DNA of 64,000 nucleotides from an uncultured Clostridium sp. (GTDB lineage: Bacteria; Bacillota; Clostridia; Lachnospirales; Lachnospiraceae), in the NCBI GenBank assembly GCA_900539185.1, contig UQBG01000010.1, positions 40,908 through 104,907 on the forward strand, read 5' to 3'. Positions 7,737 through 18,688 of the stretch are shown one piece after another. The translations under genes and the position numbers were made by a program. Under the pieces are notes generated by a model, which saw only the letters and a list, made by a program, of their open reading frames with translations, was not told the DNA's origin and made no database searches. How positions within the stretch are numbered: the first letter of the stretch is position 1; each line of letters opens with the position of its first letter.

Positions 7737-8735
7737 ATGGAAGCGAAGAAGCGAATATGGGGTGCCAGTATTCTTTTTCTGGTACTGGTAGTGATAAATA
7801 TAGCAGCAAACTTTATTCCGTTTGGAGATATGCCAATCTATCTGAATATTTTGATTCCGCAGGCTTTGATTATTGTGCCGGTACTGGTTTATGCGGCAGT
7901 TACCCGTCAGAACCTGTTTCGGCTGATTCGATTTCGCAAGGTGAATCTCTGGTCCCTGCTGTTAGTGATTCCGTTGGTTGGGCTTTTGGAACCGGTGATT
8001 ATATGTGTAAATGCGTTTAGCATGGCGTTTTCTACAAATGTGATAGCCGGAACGATAGAAGGAATCACCGGTATGCTTCCATATGTAGCGGGAATCTCAC
8101 TTATGGCATTGCTTCCGGCAGTGGTAGAGGAGACGACGTTCCGTGGCGTTTTGTTAAATAGTTTTCACAGAGATAGCAATCCATGGCCGGCAATTTTGTT
8201 TTCGGCACTTTGCTTTGGGTGCATGCATATGAATTTTAATCAGATCGCATACGCGTTGATACTCGGAATCTTTATGGGTATTTTACTGGAAGCCAGCGGC
8301 AGTATTCTGTCTACGATGCTGCTTCACTTTCTGTTTAATGCTACGTCGACATCATTGATGTACCTGCTGCCATATATTACGCAGTGGAGCAACAATGTAC
8401 TGGAAAACAGTGGGATGAGTGCACAGGAGCTGGAACAGGTAACGAGTGTCAGTGAGGCAGCAGCAGAATATACCTCAGGGCAGATGTTGATGCTGGGAGG
8501 CATTATGATCGTTCCTGCACTGATCAGTCTGGTGCTGGCGGCACTGCTGATCTATGCGATTGCATATCTGAATCGTCGGCATCTGATTATCAGAGGTATG
8601 GTGACGAAGAAGACCCCGGAACAGAAGCTGGCAAGGAAGGCGGATCGGGTTCCGGTTATGAATGTATTCTTAGGAATCGGTATGGGCTTGTGTGTAGCTA
8701 TGGCGATTTTTACAGAATTTGTGCTGAAGCAGTAG
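7737..8735 (+). CDS. CPBP-family intramembrane glutamic endopeptidase
   Basis: A polytopic membrane protein of 332 aa with about eight hydrophobic segments. The Abi/CAAX-protease signature is present: an EETTFRG motif near residue 131 (EExxxR), FGCMHMNF near 160 and LHFLFNATS near 200, which supply the conserved Glu, His and His/Asn of this family. Members process prenylated or peptide substrates and some give bacteriocin immunity. The extra C-terminal helices after residue 230 exceed the minimal domain. It is the last gene of the run from 5369 and ends at a bidirectional terminator. Confidence 0.85.
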   Translation: MEAKKRIWGASILFLVLVVINIAANFIPFGDMPIYLNILIPQALIIVPVLVYAAVTRQNLFRLIRFRKVNLWSLLLVIPLVGLLEPVIICVNAFSMAFSTNVIAGTIEGITGMLPYVAGISLMALLPAVVEETTFRGVLLNSFHRDSNPWPAILFSALCFGCMHMNFNQIAYALILGIFMGILLEASGSILSTMLLHFLFNATSTSLMYLLPYITQWSNNVLENSGMSAQELEQVTSVSEAAAEYTSGQMLMLGGIMIVPALISLVLAALLIYAIAYLNRRHLIIRGMVTKKTPEQKLARKADRVPVMNVFLGIGMGLCVAMAIFTEFVLKQ

Positions 8736-8770
8736 ATGTTATTTGAGACAATAGATAGGTTTAAAACAAC

Positions 8771-8808
8771 AGGAGCAGTATCCATGATGGAAGGTGGATA
8801 CTGCTCCT
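8771..8808. terminator. Bidirectional terminator between convergent genes
   Basis: Perfect 13-bp stem AGGAGCAGTATCC / GGATACTGCTCCT with a 12-nt loop. T-rich sequence follows on the plus strand (GATTTATTTATT) and on the minus strand (GTTGTTTTAAA). It serves the CPBP gene and pyrG. Confidence 0.88.
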
Positions 8809-8819
8809 GATTTATTTAT

Positions 8820-10436
8820 TTATTTTGCATGTTCTTTCTGATGCGCTAAAGCGGCACCCAGAAAGCCCTTGAAGAGTGGATGCGGCTTGTTCGGGCGGGA
8901 TTTGAACTCCGGATGTGCCTGGGTTCCGATGAACCAAGGATGATCCTCCAGCTCTACCATTTCAACGATATGTCCGTCCGGAGAGTGACCAACCTGCTTC
9001 ATGCCATGGGAGGTCAGAGCATTCCGGTAATCATTGTTTACCTCATAACGATGACGGTGACGCTCGGTGATTTCTTCCTTACCATATAGCTGGTAAGATT
9101 TTGAAGACTTATCCAGTACACAAGGATAAGACCCCAGACGAAGGGTTCCACCCAGATCGGTTATGCCATCCTGATCCGGCATGATATGAATCACCTGATG
9201 GACAGAGCTTGGATTGAACTCACTGCTGTTTGCGTCGGTATAGCCCAGAACATGACGGGCAAATTCTACGATGGTAAGTTGCATACCCAGACACAGTCCC
9301 AGATAAGGAATCTTGTTTTCACGGGCATACTGAATAGCGGTAATCATACCTTCAATGCCGCGGTCGCCAAATCCACCCGGAACGATGATACCATGGACAT
9401 CTCCCAGAACCTCTGCTACATTTTCGGACGTTACCTGTTCGGAATCTACCCACTGAATCTCGACCTCTGCATCGTGTGCAACGGCACCATGTTTTAAGGC
9501 CTCTACCACAGAGATGTAGGCATCATGGAGAGCAACATACTTACCGACCAGAGCAACCTTTACATGTGCAGTTGGATTCTTCCAGCGGTTTACCATATCG
9601 ATCCAATCCTTGAGGTCCGGTTCCGGACAAGGAATATGCAGACACTCACAGGCTACATTTGCCAGGTGCTCCTTTTCCATCTCCAGTGGAACCTCATACA
9701 GTACATCGCAGTCCAGATTCTGGATAACATGGGATGGTTCTACATTACAGAACATAGCGATCTTGCTTTTGATGCCATCATCCAGCGGCCAGTCGGAACG
9801 GCAGACCAGAACATCCGGATGAAGCCCGATTCCCTGCAGTTCTTTTACACTGGCCTGCGTTGGCTTTGTTTTCATTTCGCCGGAGGACTTCAGATAAGGA
9901 ATCAGAGTGACATGAATCAGCATGCAGTTTTCTTTTCCCACGTCGTGCTGAAACTGTCGGATAGCCTCCAAAAACGGCTGACTCTCGATATCGCCGACGG
10001 TTCCGCCGACCTCAATGATCGCTACCTCTGTCTGGGTGCTTTCCGGATTGCGGTAGAAGCGGCTCTTAATTTCGTTGGTAACATGCGGAATGACCTGTAC
10101 AGTATGACCGCCAAAATCACCCCGGCGTTCTTTTGTCAGGATGCTCCAGTAGATCTTACCGGTTGTTACATTGGAGTTCTTGTTCAGACTCTCATCAATA
10201 AATCGTTCATAGTGTCCCAGATCCAGATCGGTTTCGATACCGTCATCGGTGACAAATACCTCGCCGTGCTGCACGGGATTCATAGTACCCGGATCCATAT
10301 TAATATAAGGATCAAACTTCTGACTGTACACCTTATAGCCGCGTGCTTTCAGAAGACGTCCCAATGAAGCGGCAGTGATTCCCTTTCCTAAACCGGAAAC
10401 TACACCGCCTGTTACAAAAATATACTTAACTGCCAT
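8820..10436 (-). CDS. pyrG: CTP synthase
   Basis: Makes CTP from UTP, ATP and glutamine. The N-terminal amidoligase domain opens with [16 protein letters not shown] and carries the SKFDPYIN-type stretch (here [18 protein letters not shown]). The C-terminal class I glutaminase domain contains the nucleophile motif YLGLCLGMQ and a final HPEF. Start MAVKYIF at 10436 is chosen because AGGAGG stands 6 nt upstream, not the longer frame from 10469. The product is 538 aa, the usual size. It is transcribed alone from the promoter at 10528-10556 through a leader with a strong hairpin. Confidence 0.97.
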   Translation of the reverse strand: MAVKYIFVTGGVVSGLGKGITAASLGRLLKARGYKVYSQKFDPYINMDPGTMNPVQHGEVFVTDDGIETDLDLGHYERFIDESLNKNSNVTTGKIYWSILTKERRGDFGGHTVQVIPHVTNEIKSRFYRNPESTQTEVAIIEVGGTVGDIESQPFLEAIRQFQHDVGKENCMLIHVTLIPYLKSSGEMKTKPTQASVKELQGIGLHPDVLVCRSDWPLDDGIKSKIAMFCNVEPSHVIQNLDCDVLYEVPLEMEKEHLANVACECLHIPCPEPDLKDWIDMVNRWKNPTAHVKVALVGKYVALHDAYISVVEALKHGAVAHDAEVEIQWVDSEQVTSENVAEVLGDVHGIIVPGGFGDRGIEGMITAIQYARENKIPYLGLCLGMQLTIVEFARHVLGYTDANSSEFNPSSVHQVIHIMPDQDGITDLGGTLRLGSYPCVLDKSSKSYQLYGKEEITERHRHRYEVNNDYRNALTSHGMKQVGHSPDGHIVEMVELEDHPWFIGTQAHPEFKSRPNKPHPLFKGFLGAALAHQKEHAK

Positions 10437-10478
10437 GTCTGTCCTCCTGTATTCCTCCTGTGTGCCCATTCATACATA

Positions 10479-10502
10479 AACGAGTAGGGAAACCTACTCG
10501 TT
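10479..10502 (-). other. Hairpin in the pyrG leader
   Basis: Perfect 10-bp stem AACGAGTAGG / CCTACTCGTT with a 4-nt loop, between the pyrG promoter and its ribosome site. What follows on the minus strand (TATGTATGAA) is not a T run, so it looks like a leader stabiliser or regulatory hairpin and not a terminator. Confidence 0.6.
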
Positions 10503-10527
10503 CCGGCCAAATCACATTATTAATATC

Positions 10528-10556
10528 ATTATAAAATAAGGAAAAATAATAGTCAA
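10528..10556 (-). promoter_or_regulatory. pyrG promoter
   Basis: Minus strand: TTGACT (complement of 10551-10556), a 17-nt spacer, and a perfect TATAAT (complement of 10528-10533). Confidence 0.85.
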
Positions 10557-10731
10557 TGAAGAAATCAGACACATGCATGAAATCAGATATAATATATGGG
10601 GAAGTGTATAAGAATTTACATAAGTTTAACAATATTTCCATAAGTTTTATTTGATTTATGATAGGGAAACTAGTATATTAGACAAAGAAGTATACGGTGT
10701 CAATGAAAATTGCAGCCGAAGGAGGATAGAT

Positions 10732-12702
10732 ATGAACGAAAACAATTCAGATAACCGAAAGCCGGGAGGCTCCTGGAAACCGCTGGTGGTCATGTTGATT
10801 ATTTCTGTTGTGCTGACACTGCTGTTCTGGGGAACACTGCAGAGATATAAGCAGGGAACAGTAGAGGAGATAAAATACAGCCAGTTTATGGATATGCTGG
10901 AGAATGATGAAATAGAATCGATTGAGATATCGGAGAATTCGATTATCATTCATCCCAAAGAAGTGGATGGAGGACATTCGCTCCAGAAGGTGACCTATAC
11001 GACGGTTCGGGTATACGATATTTATTTGATTGATAAACTGGAATCGGCCGGGATCGAATATGAAGAGGCGAGGGATACCTCGAATGCATGGTGGCTGAAT
11101 GTGCTGCAGTTCTTGCTGATGCTGGGACTGATTTATCTGGTGATGTCATTATTCATGCGTATATTAGCAAAGAATGGCATGATGGGTGGCGTCGGAAAGT
11201 CAAAAGCAAAGGTATATGTAGAGAAGAAAACCGGAGTGACGTTTGCGGATGTGGCAGGTCAGGAGGAGGCGAAGGAATCTCTGGTAGAGATGGTAGACTT
11301 CCTTCATAATCCAAAGAAGTATCTGGAGATCGGGGCGAAGCTTCCAAAAGGAGCATTGCTGGTAGGACCTCCGGGAACCGGTAAAACGCTGTTGGCGAAA
11401 GCGGTGGCCGGTGAGGCAAATGTACCGTTCTTTTCCATGTCGGGTTCGGATTTTGTTGAGATGTATGTAGGTGTGGGCGCATCCCGTGTCCGGGATCTGT
11501 TCAAAGAAGCAAATGCTATGGCACCTTGTATTATATTTATTGATGAAATAGATGCGATCGGCAGAAGTCGTGATACCGCGGGACATGGTGGAGACTCTGA
11601 ACGAGAGCAGACATTAAATCAGTTATTGTCGGAGATGGATGGCTTTGATACGTCAAAGGGTATTGTGATTCTGGCAGCAACGAACCGACCGGAGGTGCTG
11701 GATAAGGCATTGCTGCGGCCGGGACGATTTGATCGGAGAGTTATCGTAGAAAAACCGGATCTGAAGGGACGTATTGATACGCTGAAGGTACATTCCAAGG
11801 ATGTAAAAATGGATGAAACGGTAGACTTTGAAGAACTGGCATTGGCAACATCAGGAGCCGTAGGTGCGGATCTGGCTAATATTATCAACGAGGCGGCACT
11901 GGCAGCGGTAAAGGCCGGGCGGCAGTATGTCAATCAGAAGGATTTGTTCGAATCAGTTGAAGTTGTATTTGCCGGTAAGGAAAAGAAGGATCGGATCCTG
12001 AGTGAGAAAGAGAAGCGGGTTGTAGCATATCATGAGATCGGTCATGCTATGATCATAGCACTGCAGAAGCATACCGAGCCGGTACAGAAGATCACCATCA
12101 TACCGAGAACGATGGGAGCACTGGGTTATGTTATGCAGGTGCCGGAAGAAGAGAAGTATCTGAATACGAAAGCGGAGATGCTGGCAGATCTGGTGACGGC
12201 ACTGGGTGGTCGGGCTGCAGAGGAATTAAAGTTTGATTCCGTTACGACAGGCGCTTCCAATGATATTGAACAGGCAACGGCAAAGGCAAGGGCGATGATT
12301 ACGCTCTATGGTATGTCCGATAAGTTTGGTATGGTAGCATTAGAATCGACCCAGAATCGTTATCTGGATGGCAGACGGGTTTTGAACTGTTCGGAAGAAA
12401 CGGCGACCGAGATCGATAAAGAAGTCCAGAAGATGTTGAAAAAGGCGTATAAGCAGGCTTACCGCATGCTTAAGGAGAATGAACAGGTTCTGGATAAGCT
12501 GGCAGAATATCTGATTGAGAAGGAAACCATTACCGGTAAGGAATTCATGGAGATCTTTAACCGGGAGAAGAACATTATGGCTGAGGAGAATGTGGAAACA
12601 TCCGAGGAGGTTCATCCGGTATCTGTTGAAGAGACAGAGCAGGCGGAGAGTTCCTATGTAAAAGATGTCAACTGGGAAGATTCGGATAAGAGGGAAGAAT
12701 AA
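10732..12702 (+). CDS. ftsH: FtsH, membrane ATP-dependent zinc protease
   Basis: Degrades misfolded membrane proteins and selected regulators. Two membrane helices (about residues 17-37 and 120-142) flank a small extracytoplasmic domain. The AAA module has Walker A GPPGTGKT near 213 and [11 protein letters not shown] as Walker B, and the zinc site HEIGH starts at His434. Start ATG 10732 has AAGGAGG just upstream; the longer frame from 10651 adds unconserved sequence. The 656-aa protein ends with an acidic tail ([16 protein letters not shown]), which is common in clostridial FtsH. Confidence 0.96.
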   Translation: MNENNSDNRKPGGSWKPLVVMLIISVVLTLLFWGTLQRYKQGTVEEIKYSQFMDMLENDEIESIEISENSIIIHPKEVDGGHSLQKVTYTTVRVYDIYLIDKLESAGIEYEEARDTSNAWWLNVLQFLLMLGLIYLVMSLFMRILAKNGMMGGVGKSKAKVYVEKKTGVTFADVAGQEEAKESLVEMVDFLHNPKKYLEIGAKLPKGALLVGPPGTGKTLLAKAVAGEANVPFFSMSGSDFVEMYVGVGASRVRDLFKEANAMAPCIIFIDEIDAIGRSRDTAGHGGDSEREQTLNQLLSEMDGFDTSKGIVILAATNRPEVLDKALLRPGRFDRRVIVEKPDLKGRIDTLKVHSKDVKMDETVDFEELALATSGAVGADLANIINEAALAAVKAGRQYVNQKDLFESVEVVFAGKEKKDRILSEKEKRVVAYHEIGHAMIIALQKHTEPVQKITIIPRTMGALGYVMQVPEEEKYLNTKAEMLADLVTALGGRAAEELKFDSVTTGASNDIEQATAKARAMITLYGMSDKFGMVALESTQNRYLDGRRVLNCSEETATEIDKEVQKMLKKAYKQAYRMLKENEQVLDKLAEYLIEKETITGKEFMEIFNREKNIMAEENVETSEEVHPVSVEETEQAESSYVKDVNWEDSDKREE

Positions 12703-12706
12703 AAGT

Positions 12707-12745
12707 AAGTCCGTAGATCGAAATAAGATCTACGGACTTCTTTTT
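12707..12745. terminator. Terminator between ftsH and the DegV gene
   Basis: 13-bp perfect stem AAGTCCGTAGATC / GATCTACGGACTT with loop GAAATAA, then CTTTTT. On the minus strand the stem is followed by A/T-rich ACTTTTATT, so it may also serve the convergent DegV gene. Confidence 0.9.
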
Positions 12746-12769
12746 GAAATCATATCAACCCGGTATACT

Positions 12770-13636
12770 CTAACGGGTTTCTCCTAAGAAGAAGAGTGCA
12801 ACTGTACCCGGACCGGAATGTGCACCGATCGTACAGCCGACGTAATTGATCAGAAACGCATGGATGTCAAAGCGTTCTTCGATTAACTGTTTCACATATT
12901 CCGCATCCTCCGGACAGTCACCGTGGCTGATAAATATAATCGGGTTCTTGTAGTCCCCCATCGTCTTTTCCATGTTATCAACCAGAGCGGCTAAAGACCG
13001 CTTCCGTCCACGGATCTTAGAAATATTGATCAGGTGACCTTCGTTATCAACATGAAGGACCGGTTTGATATTTGCAAGCGTTCCCAGAATGGCAGTCGCC
13101 TTGCTGACGCGTCCGCCTCTGTGTAAGTGGAAGAGATCATCCACAGTAAACTGATGACATACATGAAGCTTTAACTGTTCTACATACTCGGCCACTTCTT
13201 CAAGGGTCGCGCCTTCTTCCTTTTTCTTACATGCATAGTAAACTAAAAGTCCCTGCCCTAATGATGCACACAGGGAATCTATGACAATAATCTTAGAGTC
13301 TGGATACTCTTCCAGCATTTCCTGTGCAGTAACAGCTGTATTGTTATAGCTGGAGCTGAGCCCGGATGAAAAACTGATATGCAGGATATCATAGCCGTCC
13401 GCTATATTTTTTGCAAAGCTTTCGCGGATATATTCCGGATTGCTGGCCATAGTAGTCGGCATCTCACCGTTTCTCATTTTTTCATAAAATTCATGCTCGG
13501 ATAAGGTATGATCCAAAGCATTATAGGTCTGATCACCCATCAGATAATAAAGTGGATGAAGAGACAAATGATGTTCCTCTATAAAGCTGGCAGGAAGGTC
13601 TGCCATGCAGTCTGTGGAAATGATGTATGGTTTCAT
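12770..13636 (-). CDS. DegV family fatty-acid-binding protein
   Basis: 288 aa. The N-terminal DegV motif IISTDCMADLP is followed by MPTTMASNPEYI, SFSSGLSSSYN, DDLFHLHRGGRVSKA and the C-terminal GAHSGPGTVALFFLG. Family members bind a fatty acid and can present it to a fatty acid kinase (FakB role); no FakA is in the window. Start at 13636 is chosen over the longer frame because GAGGTG lies about 9 nt upstream. The protein is only moderately similar to the second DegV at 33022. Confidence 0.88.
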   Translation of the reverse strand: MKPYIISTDCMADLPASFIEEHHLSLHPLYYLMGDQTYNALDHTLSEHEFYEKMRNGEMPTTMASNPEYIRESFAKNIADGYDILHISFSSGLSSSYNNTAVTAQEMLEEYPDSKIIVIDSLCASLGQGLLVYYACKKKEEGATLEEVAEYVEQLKLHVCHQFTVDDLFHLHRGGRVSKATAILGTLANIKPVLHVDNEGHLINISKIRGRKRSLAALVDNMEKTMGDYKNPIIFISHGDCPEDAEYVKQLIEERFDIHAFLINYVGCTIGAHSGPGTVALFFLGETR

Positions 13637-13699
13637 AATATGCAACACCTCGCAGTTCATAAGTTCTAAATGGTTTTCAATACCTGTTCATCTAGTAAT

Positions 13700-13728
13700 A
13701 TTCTATACTGAATCGGTTGAAATATCAA
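13700..13728 (-). promoter_or_regulatory. Promoter of the DegV gene
   Basis: Minus strand: TTGATA (complement of 13723-13728), a 17-nt spacer, and TAGAAT (complement of 13700-13705), 64 nt before the start codon. Confidence 0.65.
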
Positions 13729-13744
13729 TGAAAAAAGCACATAC

Positions 13745-13773
13745 TTTAAAAAGTGTGGAAATCATCGTATACT
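13745..13773 (+). promoter_or_regulatory. Possible uvrC promoter
   Basis: TTTAAA at 13745-13750, a 17-nt spacer, and TATACT at 13768-13773, 25 nt before the uvrC ATG. The -35 is weak and lies in an imperfect palindrome (CACA-ACTTT / AAAGTGTG). Confidence 0.5.
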
Positions 13774-13798
13774 AAAAGAAAAAAGAAGGGTATGCCGC

Positions 13799-15715
13799 AT
13801 GAAGGATTTTAATATAGAAGAAGAACTGAAAAAGCTGCCGGAACAGCCGGGCGTATATCTGATGCACAGTGCAACGGATGAGATCATATATGTCGGGAAA
13901 GCAATCAATCTGAAGAATCGGGTGCGTCAGTACTTTCAGTCCGGACGGAACCGTTCTCCGAAGATTGAAAAAATGATCACGCTGATCCGGTATTTTGAGT
14001 ATATCGTGACCGATTCCGAACTGGAAGCACTGGTATTGGAAAATAACCTGATTAAAGAGTATGCCCCAAAGTACAATACCATGTTGACGGATGATAAAAC
14101 CTATCCGTTTATAAAGGTGACAGTTGGAGAGTCCTATCCCAGAATTCTGCTGACCCGGCAGATGAAACGGGATGGGGCAAGGTATTTCGGTCCATTTACC
14201 AGTGCCGGAGCGGTGCGGGATACCATTGATTTGCTGCAAAAACTGTATCATATCCGTACCTGCAGTCGGAAGCTGCCGAAGGAAACCGGACAGGAGCGGC
14301 CGTGTCTGTATTACCAGATGAAGCAGTGTCCGGCACCCTGTCAGGGGTATATATCAGAAGAAGATTATCGGCAGTCGGTTCAGGACGTGTTGGAGTTCCT
14401 GAACGGGAATACCAGACCGGTTGTTATGCAGCTGGAAGAGAAGATGCAGGCAGCGGCAGCAGAGTTTGAGTTTGAGCAGGCTGCACAGTACCGGGATTTG
14501 ATCGATAGTATCCAGCACATTGCCGGAAAGCAGCGGATCACAAATCCGAACTCCGTAACGGCGGATCGGGATGTAGTTGCCATGGCGGTACAGAATGGCG
14601 AGGCGGTGGTTGCGATATTTTTTATCCGGAACGGGAAGCTTCTGGGACGGGAGCATTTTCATATGACCGGGGTGGAGGAACAGCAGCCGGGAGATACAAT
14701 GACGGCATTTGTGAAACAGTATTATGCGGGAACCCCGTATATTCCGGGGGAACTGCTGCTGGAGACAGAGATTGAGGAGAAAGAACTGCTGGAACGATGG
14801 CTGTCCCAAAAGCGGGAACAGCGCGTGCATATAAAGACTCCGCAAAAGGGGGAGAAGCAGAAGCTGATCGAGCTGGCAAAGGAAAATGCAGTCATGGTGC
14901 TGCATCAGGATCTGGAGAAGCTGAAACGGGAGGAGGCCAGAACCATAGGAGCCGCCCGGGAGATCGCACAATTGATCGGGATCGAAAAAGCAGACCGGAT
15001 CGAGGCTTATGATATATCGAATACCAGCGGTGTGAACGCAGTGGCGTCTATGGTGGTGTTTGAACAGGGAAAGGCAAAACGAAGTGACTATCGGAAGTTT
15101 CGGCTGCGAACGGTTATCGGTCCGGATGATTATAAGAGCATGGAGGAAACATTGACCCGCCGGTTTCAGCATGGGAAGGAAGAACAGCAGCAGATACTGG
15201 ATCAGAAGCTGGAACAGGAAATGGGGAGCTTTAACCGGTTCCCGGATCTGATCATGATGGATGGTGGACGCGGACAGGTGAATGTAGCACTTCGTGTATT
15301 GGAAAAACTGCAGCTTTCGATTCCGGTCTGTGGTATGGTAAAGGATGATAATCATAGAACCAGAGGACTGTATTATAATAATCGGGAGATTGCATTTCCG
15401 CCAAAGAATGAGGCGTTCGATCTGATTACACGGATTCAGGATGAGGCACACCGATTTGCAATCGAGTATCATAAGCTATTGCGGGGTAAAGCACAGGTGC
15501 GATCGATATTGGATGATATTTCCGGGATCGGACCGAGTCGCAGAAAGGCATTGGTTCAGCAGTTTAAAACCATTGAGGCGATCCGAAACGCAACGATCGA
15601 AGAACTTCAGCAGACACCGGGGATGAATCGGTCTGTAGCAGCATCGGTGTATGATTTTTTTCATAAAGAGAAGGGTGAAGAGAATTTAACTAATGCAGGA
15701 ACACAGAATGTGTGA
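13799..15715 (+). CDS. uvrC: Excinuclease ABC subunit C
   Basis: Makes both incisions in nucleotide excision repair with UvrB. Domains in order: a GIY-YIG nuclease at ~16-95 ([19 protein letters not shown]), a cysteine-containing segment (CSRKL...[15 protein letters not shown]), a UVR UvrB-binding motif at ~205-240, a UvrC RNase H-like nuclease at ~370-540 ([28 protein letters not shown]), and a helix-hairpin-helix at ~565-620 ([19 protein letters not shown]). The full-length 638 aa is intact. It is first in a run of genes that continues into hprK 45 nt downstream. Confidence 0.97.
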   Translation: MKDFNIEEELKKLPEQPGVYLMHSATDEIIYVGKAINLKNRVRQYFQSGRNRSPKIEKMITLIRYFEYIVTDSELEALVLENNLIKEYAPKYNTMLTDDKTYPFIKVTVGESYPRILLTRQMKRDGARYFGPFTSAGAVRDTIDLLQKLYHIRTCSRKLPKETGQERPCLYYQMKQCPAPCQGYISEEDYRQSVQDVLEFLNGNTRPVVMQLEEKMQAAAAEFEFEQAAQYRDLIDSIQHIAGKQRITNPNSVTADRDVVAMAVQNGEAVVAIFFIRNGKLLGREHFHMTGVEEQQPGDTMTAFVKQYYAGTPYIPGELLLETEIEEKELLERWLSQKREQRVHIKTPQKGEKQKLIELAKENAVMVLHQDLEKLKREEARTIGAAREIAQLIGIEKADRIEAYDISNTSGVNAVASMVVFEQGKAKRSDYRKFRLRTVIGPDDYKSMEETLTRRFQHGKEEQQQILDQKLEQEMGSFNRFPDLIMMDGGRGQVNVALRVLEKLQLSIPVCGMVKDDNHRTRGLYYNNREIAFPPKNEAFDLITRIQDEAHRFAIEYHKLLRGKAQVRSILDDISGIGPSRRKALVQQFKTIEAIRNATIEELQQTPGMNRSVAASVYDFFHKEKGEENLTNAGTQNV

Positions 15716-15760
15716 TACAATATATACGTTTTATTTATTACGATCAGAAGGAGAGAGGAC

Positions 15761-16699
15761 ATGTACAAGGTTTCATTAACGAAATTAATTGAAAAACTGA
15801 ATCTGGTGAATCATGTGCCGGAGATTGACACAGATAAGATCATGATTACGGATCCGGACATTAACCGCCCGGCGATCCAGTTGGCAGGGTTCTTTGAACA
15901 CTTTGATGCAAATCGGATTCAGATCTGTGGAAATGTGGAGCATGCTTATATTGCAAATATGCATACCGAAGAGGAAAACAGGGAGATATTTAAAAAGCTG
16001 TTTTCTTATAAGATTCCTTGTCTGATCTTTTGCCGCGGGTTGGAACCGCATGGATTTATACTAGAACTGGCACGGGAGTACGGAGTTCCTGTGTTGACCT
16101 CTCATGCAACCACATCGTCCTTTGTGCATGAAGCTGTTCGCTGGCTGCATGTAGAGCTGGCACCCCGTATCACCATCCATGGTGTACTGGTAGATGTATA
16201 CGGTGAGGGAATCCTGATCATGGGTGAGAGCGGAATCGGCAAGAGTGAGGCCGCTTTGGAGCTGATCAAACGTGGACATCGTCTGGTATCGGATGATGTC
16301 GTAGAGATCAAGAAGGTCAGTGCAGAGACACTGGTCGGCACAGCACCGGAGACCACCCGTCATTTTATAGAGCTTCGCGGAATCGGTATCATAGATGTTA
16401 AGACGCTGTTCGGTATCGAGTGTGTAAAGATGTCTCAGACCATAGATTTGGTGATCCAGTTGGAGGAATGGAGCAAGGATACCGAGTATGATCGCTTAGG
16501 ACTGACGGATCAGTATACAGAGATTTTGGGAAATCAGGTAGTCAGTCATTCAATTCCGATCCGACCGGGACGAAACATTGCCATCATCGTAGAGTCTGCG
16601 GCCGTTAATCACAGACAGAAGAAGATGGGCTATAATGCGGCACAGGAATTATATAATCGTGTAACCGGAAATATGCAGAAACATCAGAATGAAAAGTAG
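15761..16699 (+). CDS. hprK: HPr kinase/phosphorylase
   Basis: Phosphorylates the regulatory serine of HPr and Crh with ATP or PPi, and removes it with phosphate, thus coupling glycolytic state to catabolite repression. The 312-aa protein has an N-terminal domain (1-130), Walker A GESGIGKS near 157, the SDDVVEI segment and the family signature ELRGIGIIDVKTLFG near 205. It sits between uvrC and a ROK glucokinase, and the Crh-like partner is encoded 3.9 kb downstream. The RBS is GAAGGAGAG. Confidence 0.96.
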   Translation: MYKVSLTKLIEKLNLVNHVPEIDTDKIMITDPDINRPAIQLAGFFEHFDANRIQICGNVEHAYIANMHTEEENREIFKKLFSYKIPCLIFCRGLEPHGFILELAREYGVPVLTSHATTSSFVHEAVRWLHVELAPRITIHGVLVDVYGEGILIMGESGIGKSEAALELIKRGHRLVSDDVVEIKKVSAETLVGTAPETTRHFIELRGIGIIDVKTLFGIECVKMSQTIDLVIQLEEWSKDTEYDRLGLTDQYTEILGNQVVSHSIPIRPGRNIAIIVESAAVNHRQKKMGYNAAQELYNRVTGNMQKHQNEK

Positions 16700-16747
16700 A
16701 AGAAATAAAAAATAAATGCGTAATGACAGAAAAAGGAGGATATAACA

Positions 16748-17686
16748 ATGGCAAAGTATGCAGTAGGTGTAGATATCGGAGGAACAACCGTTAAGATTGG
16801 TATATTTACAGCGGAGGGTGAACTGCTGAAGAAGTGGGAGATCCCAACCAGAAAGGATGAAGGCGGATGCTATATTTTAAGTGATGTAGCGGAATCTGTA
16901 GCAGATAAGCTGTGTGAAAGCGGAATTGCAAAGACAGATGTGGCAGGGATCGGAATGGGCGTTCCGGGACCGGTAAAGCAGGATGGAACCGTTCTGAAGT
17001 GTGTAAACTTAGGCTGGGGTATCTTCAATGTGGAAGAGGAGCTGAGTAAGCTGACCGGACTTCCGGTTAAGGCCGGAAATGACGCCAATATGGCTGCCAT
17101 GGGCGAAATGTGGCAGGGCGGTGGAAAAGGCTATACAGATATCGTTATGGTAACCTTGGGTACCGGTGTTGGCGGCGGTATTATTCTCGGTGGTAAGATG
17201 TTAGCCGGAGTCAACGGTGCCGGTGGCGAGATCGGGCATATGCAGGTAAATGATGATGAAACAGAGACCTGCGGCTGTGGTAAGAAGGGCTGTCTGGAAC
17301 AGTATACGTCAGCGACCGGAATCGTAAGACAGGCAAAGATCCTGTTAAATAATACGGATACTCCATCGAAGCTGAGAAATGTACAATATATATCCGCAAA
17401 GGAGATCTTTGATGCGGCAAAGGAAGGCGATGAGCTGGCAAAGGATCTGGTAGAAGCACATGGAGAGTGTCTGGGACGGGCACTGGCACAGGTTGCCTGT
17501 GTTGTGGATCCGGAGGCATTTGTTATCGGTGGTGGTGTATCGAAGGCCGGTAAGGTATTGATCGATACGACTGCAAAGTATTTTGAGAAGTATGCATTCC
17601 ATGCATGCAGAGGTACGAAGTTTGAACTGGCAACACTGGGAAATGATGCCGGAATCTATGGTGGAGCAAAGCTGATTCTGGGATAA
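16748..17686 (+). CDS. glk: ROK-family glucokinase
   Basis: Phosphorylates glucose to glucose-6-phosphate. The 312-aa protein has the N-terminal phosphate motif GVDIGGTTVKIGIF, the adenosine-site motif TLGTGVGGGIILGG, the sugar-site GEIGHMQV and the ROK zinc signature CGCGKKGCLEQ. It is preceded by AAAGGAGGATATAAC and lies 48 nt after hprK, a fitting partner for sugar sensing. Confidence 0.93.
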   Translation: MAKYAVGVDIGGTTVKIGIFTAEGELLKKWEIPTRKDEGGCYILSDVAESVADKLCESGIAKTDVAGIGMGVPGPVKQDGTVLKCVNLGWGIFNVEEELSKLTGLPVKAGNDANMAAMGEMWQGGGKGYTDIVMVTLGTGVGGGIILGGKMLAGVNGAGGEIGHMQVNDDETETCGCGKKGCLEQYTSATGIVRQAKILLNNTDTPSKLRNVQYISAKEIFDAAKEGDELAKDLVEAHGECLGRALAQVACVVDPEAFVIGGGVSKAGKVLIDTTAKYFEKYAFHACRGTKFELATLGNDAGIYGGAKLILG

Positions 17687-17761
17687 AATCGGAGACCGGT
17701 ACATAGACTGAACAGGAATAGAAATATTAATATAAAGATTAGCAGCGTGAAAGGATAATCA

Positions 17762-18676
17762 ATGGAAGGCGACATATTAAGCAGTATAAGCGAAATCATA
17801 GATGAAAAGCGGATATTGCGAAACGAACCTATGAAGAAACATACCACATTTCGTATTGGCGGACCGGCAGATGTGCTGGTAAAGCCGGCGACGATCACAG
17901 AGATCGAACAGGTGCTTCAGTGCTGTGAAGAACAGGCAGTTCCTTATTATGTAGTAGGAAACGGAAGCAATCTACTGGTCGGAGACGAAGGGATCCGGGG
18001 AGTGGTTCTCCAGTTGGGAAATGACTTCTCGGAGGTAGAGGTATGTGAGGATGATACCATTTGGGTACAGGCAGGCTGTATGTTGAGTAAGGTGGCAAAT
18101 CTGGCTGCAGCGCATGCACTTACAGGCATGGAATTCGCTGCAGGAATACCCGGAACGATCGGTGGTGCCGTTATGATGAATGCAGGTGCTTATGGTGGTG
18201 AAATGAAGGATATTATCGAATGTGTCACACTGTTAACGCCGGATCGGGAGGTATTGATTCTCCCACAGGATCAGATGGAGTTTGGATATCGGGAAAGTAT
18301 TGTTTCAAAGGAAAACTACATCGTTCTGGAGGCAAAGCTGCGGCTTCAAAAAGGGGAACCGGAAGCGATCGAGGCAAAGATGAAGGAGTACAGTGAGGCA
18401 CGACGATCCAAACAGCCGCTGGAGTATCCGAGTGCCGGAAGTACATTCAAACGGCCGGAGGGATACTATGCAGGTAAGCTGATCATGGATGCAGGGCTGG
18501 CCGGATATCGGGTAGGAGATGCACAGGTATCCGAGAAACACTGCGGGTTTGTGATTAACTGTGGACAGGCAACAGCGAAGGATGTGACTGCAGTCATGAA
18601 TGATGTGATTCATCGGGTGGCTGAGGCTTATCAGGTAGAGCTGGAGCCGGAAGTACGAAAGATCGGCGAATTCTAA
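17762..18676 (+). CDS. murB: UDP-N-acetylenolpyruvoylglucosamine reductase
   Basis: FAD-dependent second step of UDP-MurNAc synthesis. FAD-binding segments TFRIGGPADVLV, VVGNGSNLLVGD and GIPGTIGGAVMMNAGAYGG are clear. The catalytic Ser lies in YPSAGSTFKRP and the terminal Glu in EPEVRKIG. The 304-aa length fits the short type II form. It is followed 12 nt later by rapZ, the common Firmicute order. Confidence 0.96.
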   Translation: MEGDILSSISEIIDEKRILRNEPMKKHTTFRIGGPADVLVKPATITEIEQVLQCCEEQAVPYYVVGNGSNLLVGDEGIRGVVLQLGNDFSEVEVCEDDTIWVQAGCMLSKVANLAAAHALTGMEFAAGIPGTIGGAVMMNAGAYGGEMKDIIECVTLLTPDREVLILPQDQMEFGYRESIVSKENYIVLEAKLRLQKGEPEAIEAKMKEYSEARRSKQPLEYPSAGSTFKRPEGYYAGKLIMDAGLAGYRVGDAQVSEKHCGFVINCGQATAKDVTAVMNDVIHRVAEAYQVELEPEVRKIGEF

Positions 18677-18688
18677 AGAGGCGAGATT

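Noticed and set aside
9525..10367. 280-codon plus-strand ORF
   Set aside because: Shadow of pyrG, which is certain on the minus strand.
14354..15472. 372-codon minus-strand ORF
   Set aside because: Antisense to uvrC and rich in Leu, His and Ile from complemented codons; no plausible start signal.
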